From Dunaliella salina (taxonomy: Eukaryota; Chlorophyta; Chlorophyceae; Chlamydomonadales; Dunaliellaceae): a DNA stretch of 15,021 nucleotides. The notes beneath the pieces are model-generated. The model searched no databases and had not been told where the DNA came from. It saw only the letters and a program-made list of their open reading frames with translations. The stretch spans positions 182,479-197,499 of the forward strand of contig MU069776.1 of the NCBI GenBank assembly GCA_002284615.2. Direction: 5' to 3'. The position numbers were made by a program, and so were the translations under genes. Of this stretch, positions 1 through 7,823 are shown piece by piece. Numbering within the stretch: the first letter of the stretch is position 1; each line of letters opens with the position of its first letter.

Positions 1-56
1 CTCTCTCTCTCACTCTCTCTCTCTCTCTCAATCTCAATCTCAATCTCAATCTCAAA
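1..56. repeat. CT / CTCAAT microsatellite
   Basis: The window opens with a (CT)n run interrupted by one CACT, which passes at about position 26 into four near-perfect copies of CTCAAT. The tract ends at about position 56. It is pyrimidine-rich on the + strand and lies just upstream of a possible splice acceptor at 90, so it could be intronic. This is seen directly in the sequence; no function is claimed. Confidence 0.9.
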
Positions 57-90
57 CTGGCACGCACATCCAATCTTACCGGGTTTGCAG

Positions 91-226
91 GTACATGTGG
101 GCAGGAAAGAGTGAAGAAGACGACGAGGAAGTGGAAAGCAATACCTGTGATGATCAGGCGGACACCGGCTCACCACAAAGCACACAGTCCAGGTGGGACA
201 GGCACTGCCTAAGGCAGTCCTGTTAG
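91..226 (+). CDS. Possible 3'-terminal exon of an upstream gene (partial, unknown product)
   Basis: An acceptor-like sequence (GGGTTTGCAG) ends at 90. From there an open frame runs about 44 residues to a TAG at 224-226, entering as the third base of a codon. The peptide starts YMWAGKSEEDDEEVESNTC and continues polar, with an acidic cluster (EEDDEEVE) and a Cys-Arg-rich end. Acid-rich, hydrophilic composition just after an acceptor suggests a last coding exon of a gene that starts left of the window. I do not recognise the family. There is no start codon context, no domain and no clear polyadenylation signal, so this could be chance. Confidence 0.3.
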
Positions 227-583
227 CATTCACAGCTATAGCTGACAAAACAGCACATCTGAATGTGATAATGCAGACATCAGCCCTTATAATGGAATGA
301 AAAGTCTACGCAGGGGACACAGCCAGCGTGCATTGAGGAGAGGCCCAACAGCCATCGCTGAAGCAGAGAGTTAGTCCCGTCAGCCCTCCATCGAACCAAG
401 TAAAGCTGTTAGTCATTGCATTGTATTGCTTAACATTAGAGAGCGTAACCTTCAGCCACGTAGTTTGGCTGCTCCGTGTTATGATGAAATCCATAAGTTT
501 GGAGATGAAACAATGAGCCTTGATCAGTCCTGGCAAAAACAGGCAGTGCCCTTGATGTAACAGATTCCCCCTGTGTTGGGCCA

Positions 584-694
584 CTAACGCATCACCTCGG
601 CTGTTTCCTCATCCTCTTCTGCTTGCTCCGTCATAATTGCTGCCTCAGCTTCATAACGCCTCCGTCTTGTGCTTCTGCTTTCACAATCTTCACG
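584..694 (-). CDS. Possible 3'-terminal exon on the minus strand (partial, unknown product)
   Basis: On the minus strand, ACTTGTGTTTCTGCAG forms a good acceptor ending at 695. The phase-0 frame that follows reads REDCESRSTRRRRYEAEAAI and then MTEQAEEDEETAEVMR before a TAG at 586-584. It has a basic cluster (RRRR) followed by a strongly acidic stretch (EQAEEDEETAE), which is unlike random translation. It would be the last exon of a gene running leftwards, converging on the + strand candidate that ends at 226. No family is recognisable. The alternative is a chance frame: it is only 36 codons long. Confidence 0.3.
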   Translation of the reverse strand, partial: REDCESRSTRRRRYEAEAAIMTEQAEEDEETAEVMR

Positions 695-802
695 CTGCAG
701 AAACACAAGTTGACATAGAGCGGGGCAGATGGATGTTTGCACCCTCTCAAAGTGTCCAATTCCCAAGGGTGTAAATGCTCTCACTCACTTTTCCGGCTCA
801 CG

Positions 803-1031
803 CACAGGAGGCGCTCCACAGCCTTCAAGCTGAAGCAACAAAGGCTGCAGCAGGGCAAGACAGATAGATGTCTGCCCCACCTCATACCTCCATTTAAGAT
901 CCAAATGTGCTCATGCCTCCATTTCAAATCCAAATGTGCTGATGCTTCTGTCCTTGCACTGACCCGCAGGAGGCGCTTCACGGCTTTCAAGCTGAAGCAA
1001 CAAAGGCTGCAGCAGGGCCAGACAGATGGTT
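803..1031 (+). repeat. 162-bp direct duplication of an exon-like segment
   Basis: Two copies of a roughly 67-bp segment (803-870 and 965-1031) lie 162 bp apart, which is 54 codons, and so stay in one frame. Both read RRRxTAFKLKQQRLQQGxTD on the + strand, and each is preceded by a possible acceptor (GCACAG and CCGCAG, both before GAGGCGC). Within the coding-like core the differences include silent third-position changes (ACA/ACG, GCC/GCT) as well as TCC/TTC and AAG/CAG. That hints at a duplicated small exon encoding a basic, Gln-rich helix. The frame as a whole (737-1069) lacks a convincing start, so I call this a repeat, not a gene. Confidence 0.6.
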
Positions 1032-1989
1032 TCCTGTGGCCAAGGTCACCCACAGACTCAGCAGAGTGAGTACTCAAGCCATTTGTGTCTGCCTCCGCGC
1101 TCTCTGCAATCAATTGTATGTAAGGGTTGGTGCAGGGAAACGGTCAGCCAGTTCCTAAGCTTGCTTCATGAAAGCTTTGGTGCCTTTTGATGTTCATGAG
1201 TTACGCAGGCCAAAGTTGGGCCTGTGCAGTCTTTCTTTCTTGGACTATGGAGTCTGTCTTTTTTGTGGTGCTCAGCAGATGGGGTGTACAGGTTCAGTAA
1301 GATGGAGGTACATGTAACTGGGTCAGGCACACACAAAGTAAGACAGGAAAACGTGTCTGATTGGGTGAGGCAGACTTGCTGAGTCACACAGGAAAGCGAG
1401 CCTCATCGGAAAGATGTGAGGATCAGCAAGTTTTTGAGCCTCAGCCTTTGTTTGCACTCAAAGGAGCATAGGAATTTGACAACTGCGGCCTCTGAGAAAC
1501 CTTTTAAAGGTCATTTTGGGGCCTTTGGTAATCCTTTTGAAAATCAGGAGTATTTTGTGCCTCATAGCATGGATACAAGGTACTAGAATGTGTCCATTGC
1601 ACATCACCGCATGGCTTTCATCTCTATGCCAAAAATGTGGGATCACCCCTAACTTACAGGAACTGCCCAGGTAAAGTGGAGTGCATGCTCTGCTTTATCC
1701 CTCATTAGAGGGGACAAGCAAGCAACGATAACTCCTTTGGGTTTACATCAAAAAGTCTGGGAGCCAACCAGTAAAAATATGGAAAGGCTGAACAATGAGT
1801 GCTGGCACTAATATCAAGCCCCACCAGCGAATTTCTTTACGATTTTTCTCAATACCTCTGCTTTCTATACAGGAAGCTTCTTCACATGCTCTGGCAAATC
1901 AGCCTGCACTCAAAGAGGTGGAAAAGCTCCACCTCTGTGCGGCTCAAAGAGCAGAGTAAAACCTAAATTCAAAATTGCAAAACCTTCTT
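1032..1989. other. No supportable gene; unannotated spacer
   Basis: I found no exon-like reading frame, RNA gene or clear repeat here on either strand. The short frames present have mixed composition and no splice or start context. The last bases (1982-1989) form the left copy of a degenerate 8-bp target duplication for the transposon that follows. Confidence 0.5.
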
Positions 1990-2000
1990 TAGGGAACGGC
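1990..2000 (+). repeat. Left terminal inverted repeat of the hAT-like element
   Basis: TAGGGAACGGC pairs with TAGGGATCGGC, the reverse complement of 3028-3038, with a single mismatch at position 7. Beyond the first 11 bp the two ends share only the subterminal GCGC motifs. Confidence 0.75.
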
Positions 2001-2011
2001 GTTGGCCTACA

Positions 2012-2076
2012 GCGCTTTATGGCGTTTAGCGCTATATTGCGCTATATTGCGCTATATTACTTTGGGATGTAGCGCG
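2012..2076. repeat. Left subterminal repeat array, GCGCTATATT with 10-bp period
   Basis: GCGCTATATT appears at 2030, 2040 and 2050, the last copy ending AC instead of GC. It is preceded by an AGCGCTTTAT variant at about 2011 and followed by TAGCGCGCG near 2071. TAGCGCTA is self-complementary. In hAT elements, transposase binds short motifs repeated near the ends; the exact 10-bp spacing would put successive sites on one face of the helix. Confidence 0.75.
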
Positions 2077-2182
2077 CGCCAAAGTCGGGTATTGCAAAGT
2101 TGCTCCTATAAGGCCCAAATCGGTCCAGAGCTTACACATAAAATGGCAGATATAGTCCCAAAATATTTTGCAAGCAAATTGG

Positions 2183-2527
2183 ATGCAGAGAGCATTAGAT
2201 GATGAAGGCAGGCAGTCCTTCGTGCAGGGGCGACTGAAGCCTGCAGACCAGTACAAGAAGCTGACAATGGGTGGTGGAAAGGCATGGAGTGAAAGATTCA
2301 GCGCTAAAATCAAGCCAGAGTGTGGGGGGCTGTGCGTGCTGGAGTGCAAGGTGTGCAAGGCCGACCTCAGCCCAGCAAACCCTTCAGGAACCAACAAACG
2401 CCATAAGTGCACATCAGCAGGCCACCTAGGTGGAAGAGGTGGACTGTATTGGCCAGCCAAACGCCAAGTTCTTGCAAGCAAGATGGCAACCTTCACAGTG
2501 AGCCCCAGCCCAAAGTGGTACTCCTAG
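2183..2527 (+). pseudogene. hAT transposase N-terminal zinc-finger remnant
   Basis: From the ATG at 2183 a 114-codon frame runs to a TAG at 2525-2527. It begins MQRALDDEGRQSFVQGRLKP and includes KAWSERFSAKIKPECGG, followed by CKVCKADLSPANPSGTNKRH with a Cys soon after. The C-x2-C, then NPS, then His/Cys pattern is like the BED-type zinc finger at the start of many plant and algal hAT transposases, the DNA-binding part. No catalytic (RNase H-like) or dimerisation region follows, so it is truncated. A GTGAGC at 2498 could be an old splice donor of the ancestral gene. The frame is open upstream to at least 2168. The domain assignment rests on motif spacing alone. Confidence 0.5.
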
Positions 2528-2787
2528 CTTGCAGCACTGAAGAGAGTACACCGGGGGAAAAGGTTTGAACGCTAGATGTGTGGGAGTGGAAAACTGAACA
2601 AATCAGATTTTGGAACTTCGATCTGGCATGCACAACTGCTGCTGCCAACTGAATTAGTTTTTTTTTTTTTGGAGTTGTTGGGTGGAAGGGAGGACCTGAG
2701 CTGTCCCATGCTTATAGGAAAGGAGGAGAGGAATGGGGATAGTGCACAGGACAGTGCAAGCACAAGGCAAAATCTGCCTAAGTGCTG

Positions 2788-3028
2788 ATATAGCGCTATA
2801 TTTAGGCTAGATCACGCCCAGGGCTCGACAGATTTATTTTTTCACTTTAATTTTTGGTCAGGGTGCTCTGTGCACAGTCCCACACCTGCTATCCAAATCT
2901 GGTGGTCAAATTTGACTTGGGAAGGGGAGTTCTGGAGCATTATAGTGAACTTACATAGCGCAATATAGCGCTATATTGCTATGTAGCGCTATACAGCGCT
3001 ATAGGTTTAGCTCATATTGCGCTATATG
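2788..3028. repeat. Right subterminal repeat array of the hAT-like element
   Basis: TATAGCGCTATA palindromes and their halves recur at about 2791, 2957, 2964, 2981, 2993 and 3019, ending a few bases inside the right terminal repeat. The motif is that of the left array. The copies here occur in both orientations and are less regularly spaced. The stretch between 2807 and 2950 holds no recognisable copies. Confidence 0.7.
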
Positions 3029-3038
3029 CCGATCCCTA
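3028..3038 (-). repeat. Right terminal inverted repeat of the hAT-like element
   Basis: GCCGATCCCTA is the inverted partner of the left end at 1990-2000. It is followed directly by GTCTTCTT (3039-3046), the right copy of the degenerate target duplication. Confidence 0.75.
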
Positions 3039-3419
3039 GTCTTCTTACAGGGCTATTGATCCTGCCGGATGTCCGTGGTATCATATCCTTGCGTGACTCA
3101 TCCAGCATCCTCCAATCCTGCTCATCAACAATTGTAGAGTTATCAACTCACAGTTCAAATGCTCACATGTCCTGGCCTGCCCTATGATGGCCCTGTTGAT
3201 GGCCCTCCTTTGCTCATGGGATCAGGAGGCCCCACTTTGCTCATGCATGTGAATTCAATGACGGAATTTAAAGACCGCAGGGGGCCATCTGAGGCCCAAA
3301 ATCAGCACGGTGCTTTTTGCATGCTCCGCGTGCAGGTGTGCCCAAGCTGGTTAAATTGAAACTTGGTTTCCTCTTCTCTAGCACTGAAATTATTTGTAAC
3401 CAACTTGGGCACACATGTC

Positions 3420-3606
3420 TTATCAGCCACAGCGTGAACCCCAGTTTTTACCACCGTATCTCTGTATCAGATCATCAACTGCACCAGGTTGGATGATTAT
3501 TAGTTGCATGGAGTCCTTGAAACAAAAAAAATTATAAAAAAAATAATTGAAAAGACCCGGTGGTTGGTGTGATGTGGCGATTCTAGTCATTTTCACGTAA
3601 AAAGAG
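3420..3606 (+). repeat. Dispersed repeat, copy A
   Basis: This stretch aligns by eye, in the same orientation, with 11073-11258. Shared blocks include ATCAGCC, GTGAACCC, ACCACC, TTGGATG, TGGAGTCCTTG and TGAAAAGACCC in the same order and spacing. The second copy lies inside an inverted-repeat-bounded element in intron 1, so this copy is probably a fragment of the same family, without its ends. It contains an A-rich run at about 3522-3550. No coding capacity is seen. The rest of 3039-4100 shows nothing I can support. Confidence 0.6.
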
Positions 3607-4100
3607 CACCAAATTAGGATGACCCATGTGAGCTTCAACACAGTCTATCTATGCACATAGGATGACTGACTCATATCAAAGCACATGCTCGAATAGCTCT
3701 CATGCCAGCTACGTTTTAAAACCATATTTCTCCTAATCGGATGAAGTGTCTGTGAGTTACTGCACTTCAAGCGCAAAAAAGGAGCATATTCGGGCAATTG
3801 CTCAGTTAGCCCCCTGTGTTAAAAGACCACCAATGCCTGTGCATTGGTCCTCTTTGCTCATGCAATTAAATGACCACTGATGCTCATGCATTGAATATCG
3901 CCTGCTTTTTCATTTGGTCTGATTCCATGTGCGGAAGGCGACACCTTGATAGAACATGATGCCTGGCTTCATGAGCTGAAAACACCCTGGGCTTATCATT
4001 TGATCTGGAGGCCTGAGCAAGAAATGCCGTCTGAACACTGCACTCAGTTTGACTCATCTAGCATGGTAGCCCACCTCTGATCAACTGTGTACACAGTTCC

Positions 4101-4107
4101 TATAAAA
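4101..4107 (+). promoter_or_regulatory. Possible TATA box of the large gene
   Basis: TATAAAAATT at 4101-4110 is the only clean TATA-like sequence in the 1 kb upstream of the long reading frame. It would place transcription start near 4130, leaving a 5' leader of about 400 nt. Within that leader a strong acceptor-like stretch (TTTATTTCTTTGCAG, ending at 4204) could close an intron in the untranslated region. Short TATA-like strings occur by chance, so confidence is low. Confidence 0.3.
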
Positions 4108-4538
4108 ATTTGTCACAACCCGATCATATCCTATCCACCTGTCTTTTCCATCTGGCTAGCTGCCAAATTGTGTCATCGTCTGCTTCTCGTTTATTTCTTT
4201 GCAGGGCCGCGTAACCCTCCACTTCTGTGTCACTCTTTTATTTCAACCTTTTTAGCCAAACTGTTTACCCTGCTGGCTCCCCTTTTCATGAAAGAGAATT
4301 TCATAAAGAATTTCCTTGAGCATGCGCCAAGAGCAAGCTCTCCTAGCGGAACCTCTCTTAAGCACAATAGCTTAGAATTTGAGCATGCTTTTCCCCCTTC
4401 AGCTGGGAGAGAGGTAAATTTTTGCTCAAGCGCCCCTTGGCCTCCCACATGGCTTCACCCTTGCTTGAGCAACGAGCTATCCCTTCCTGAGCGAATTAAA
4501 ATGATATGCACTTGAGCACTTGCCACATCTCAGCTAAA

Positions 4539-7045
4539 ATGGCAAACCACACTGCTCCTGCTCCTCGTCCATGCTGTTCAAGCTTCAAATCATCGCTTTG
4601 TTGGCAGCTTGCCACCACCACAGGCATGCCTGCAGGACCAAGACAGCGAGCACCACCTCAAGCTCCTCTGCTGACCCCATGGCCTCAGCCCGCAAACGAG
4701 CTGTTCAAGCTCCAAATTGCTTTTTCTTGCGGCTCGCCACCTTGGCATTCCAGTGCCTACTGCATGCCTGCAGGACCAAGACAGCGAGCACCACCTCAAG
4801 CTCCTCTGCTGACCCCATGGCCTCAGCCCGCAAACGAGCTGTTCAAACACCAAACTTACTTTTTCTTGCAGCTCACGACCTCGGCATTCCAGTGCCTACT
4901 GCATGCCTGCAGGACCACGACAGCCAGCACCACCACCAGCTCCTCTGCTGGCCCCATGGCCTCAGCCCGCAAACGAGCTGTTCAAGCTCCAAACTTGCTT
5001 TTTTGGCAGCTCACCACCAACGCATTCCTGTGCTTACTTCATACCTGCAGGACCACGACAGCGAGCACCATCACCAGCTCCTCTGCAAGCTCCACAGCCT
5101 CAGCTCGCAAACGGGAAAAACAGCACACACCCACAAGCTTGCACAGGCCCCGCATGGCATCCCACCCATCAGCTTCCGCTGCCTCCCAGTTTAGTATGGT
5201 TTCATCCATGCCTACACAGCCGCACTCTCCCGCGCGGCGCCGCATGCAAGGACTGGACCTGGGAGGATTCGCCGCGACTCCGCAGTCTGAGCCCTCCCGA
5301 GTTCTGGCAGGGACGCCTGCCTGGCCGCCCCCATCCGCATCATCATCTGCATCAGTGTCACCGGCGCCTGCCTTGCCGCTCCCACCTTCGCCCTCGACAC
5401 TGGCAACATCAGGAGCACACACAGTGCTGCCTGCACCCGCACCAGCGTCTGCATCAGCGTCACCGGGGACACCGGCGCCTGCCTTGCCGCTCCCATCTCC
5501 ACCCTTGGCACTGGCAACATCAGGAGCACGCACAGCTATACCTCCATCTTCTCCACCGTCAATGCCACCATCGGAAGCTCCAGCCTTGCCGTCAGTTGCA
5601 CCTACAACTGCCATGCATTCTCCTCAAATGCCAGTGCCATCCATACCTGCACCTGCTTTGCCACCTCCATCGTCATCATCATCTTCGGTACCATCAGCCG
5701 CACCTACAACAGCGATGCATGCTCCACTGCTACCAGCGCAATCCACAGCTGCACCCGCCTTGCTACCTCCATCGTCACCACCATTTTTGGTACCATCAGC
5801 CGCACCTACAACAGCGATGCATGCTCCACTGGTACCAGCGCAATCCACAGCTGCACCCGCCTTGCCACCTCCATCGTCATCACCATCTTCAGAACCATCA
5901 GCCGCACCTACAACAGCGATGCATGCTCCACTGCTACCAGCGCACTCCACAGCTGCACCCGCCTTGCCACCTCCATCATTACCACCATCTTCAGCACCAT
6001 CTGTGGCACCTACCACTGCGATGCGTACTTCACTACTACCAGCGCAATCCGCAGCTGCACCTGTTTCGCAACCTCCATTATCGCCACCAGCGGCGGCTGC
6101 ACCCGCACCTGCCTCTCCAGCTCCATCACCGCCACCTGCACCAGATAGTGCTGCGCCTCCCTTGCTGCTCCCACCTAGTGCATCAGCATCAGTAGGTGCA
6201 GAACAAGAACAGCAGCAGCAGCTGCAGCGACAACCAGCAGCAGCAGCAGCAGCAGCGGCAGCGGCAGCGGCGGCAGTCGCTGAAAAGGCCCCTCCTTCTC
6301 TGGCAGCTCAAACCCAAAAGATATCAATGAGCGGAAACACCAACGAGCACCCAAAAACATCGATGAGCGGCGAGAAAAGCGTTGCTTCCGGCACTGTCAG
6401 CAGCTCGGTTGGGCAACAACAGCAGAGCTGTGTGCAAGGGCGGATGGATGGTGCGCTGTCAGAGCCTTCCTCGCCCTCTTCATCATCCTCCTCTCCCGCG
6501 TCTTCCCCGTACTCAAGCTTTGCAAGCTCTGTATCTGTCATGGCCCGCCCCTCCAAGCAATTGTCCCCGCCACATACAGCCACCCAGTCGCTTTGCGCAC
6601 AGCAAGGAGAGCAGAGAGCCCAGCAGCAGCAACAGCAACAGCAGCAGGAGCAGCAGCAGCAACAACAGCAGCAAGAGCGGGAGCAGCCACAGCATGATGA
6701 TCAGAGAGAGCAGCAGCAGGTGCAGCAGGAGCAGCAGGGGCAACCAAAGCAGGAACATCAGGGAGCACAGCTGCTGCAGCAGCAGTTGCAGAAACAGCAA
6801 CAGCACCATGAGCGCAAACATGAGCAATCAAAGAATGATACTCAAAGAGCACAGCAGCTGCAGGAGAAGGTTCAGGATGGTGTTAACCTCCAATTGAAGC
6901 AGCAGCAAGAAAGGGAGCAGCAGTACGCTCAGCAGGTCCAACATAGCCGTGCTCAAACACAGCATGTAGCTCAGCAAAACCAGCAGGAGCTGCAACGGAA
7001 GCAACAACAGCAGCAACAGCAGCAGCACCAACAAGGGCAGAATGA

Positions 7046-7078
<33 letters not shown>

Positions 7079-7106
7079 GCAGGAGCAACAGGTGCAGAAA
7101 GAGGCT

Positions 7107-7139
<33 letters not shown>

Positions 7140-7360
7140 CAACAGGTGCCGAAAGAGGCTCTGCAGCAGCAGCAGCAGCAGCTTGCACAGGAGCGCCTGC
7201 ACCGGCAGCAGCAGTCCTTACTGCTCCAACAGCAGCAAGCACAGGAGCGGAAGCAGCAGCAGCAGGCGGCATGGCTGCGACAGCGGGAGCAGCGGCAGCA
7301 GCAAGAAAAGGAGGCGCAAGAAGAGGAGCAGCGGCGAGCCTCAGAGCAGCAACAAAGGTT

Positions 7361-7391
<31 letters not shown>

Positions 7392-7540
7392 CAGCAACAA
7401 CAACAGCGGCAGCAGGAACAGGAATCACTGAAGGAAAAACATTTGCAGCTGCAGCAGCAGCAGCAGCAGCAGCAAGAACAAGACGCTCAGAATGCAGAAG
7501 TGGAGACTAAAAGGAAGGAAAAGGAAGCACAGGAGGAGAT

Positions 7541-7571
<31 letters not shown>

Positions 7572-7789
7572 GAACAAAATGCTCAGATTGCAGAAGTGGA
7601 GGCTAAAATAAAGGAGCAGGAAGCACGGGAAAAGAGTGGGCAGCAGCAAGAATTGGATGCTCAGAGAGCAGAGGCGGAAACTAGAGAGAGGGTAAAGGAA
7701 GCACAGGAGGAGAGCCAGCAGCAAGAACAGGATGCTCGAAACGCAGAGGATGGGGCTGCTAGGAAGGAAGAAGAATTGCAGCAAGGGAG

Positions 7790-7823
<34 letters not shown>

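Larger units (their letters stand above)
1990..3038. mobile_element. hAT-like DNA transposon, 1,049 bp, non-autonomous or decayed
   Basis: The left end reads TAGGGAACGGC and the right end, reverse-complemented, reads TAGGGATCGGC (10 of 11 identical). The 8 bp outside each end are ACCTTCTT (1982-1989) and GTCTTCTT (3039-3046): six of eight match and the other two are transitions, as expected of an old 8-bp target duplication. An 8-bp duplication and T/C-A-R-N-G-type ends are typical of the hAT superfamily. Both ends carry arrays of a GCGCTATAT subterminal motif, and the interior contains a zinc-finger-like frame resembling hAT transposase N-termini. At about 1 kb it is too short for a complete hAT transposase, so it must rely on one elsewhere or be dead. 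Confidence 0.75.

Noticed and set aside
2032..2496. 154-codon minus-strand frame inside the hAT-like element
   Set aside because: It has no recognisable motif and runs antisense to the zinc-finger frame, including through the subterminal repeats; it is most likely a shadow.
4087..4515. 142-codon + strand frame upstream of exon 1
   Set aside because: It starts at the TATA-like region, crosses a probable untranslated-region acceptor and has unremarkable mixed composition; it is in a different frame from the main gene.
4903..6195. A 430-codon + strand frame overlapping exon 1 (His/Leu/Pro-rich)
   Set aside because: It is an off-frame reading of the low-complexity region; the 4539 frame continues far beyond it and carries the better-behaved repeats and charged regions.
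6513..7428. Long minus-strand and alternate-frame open frames over the CAG tract (poly-Leu, poly-Ala, poly-Ser)
   Set aside because: They are the expected shadows of (CAG)n read in other frames; they have no start context, splice sites or non-repetitive sequence of their own.
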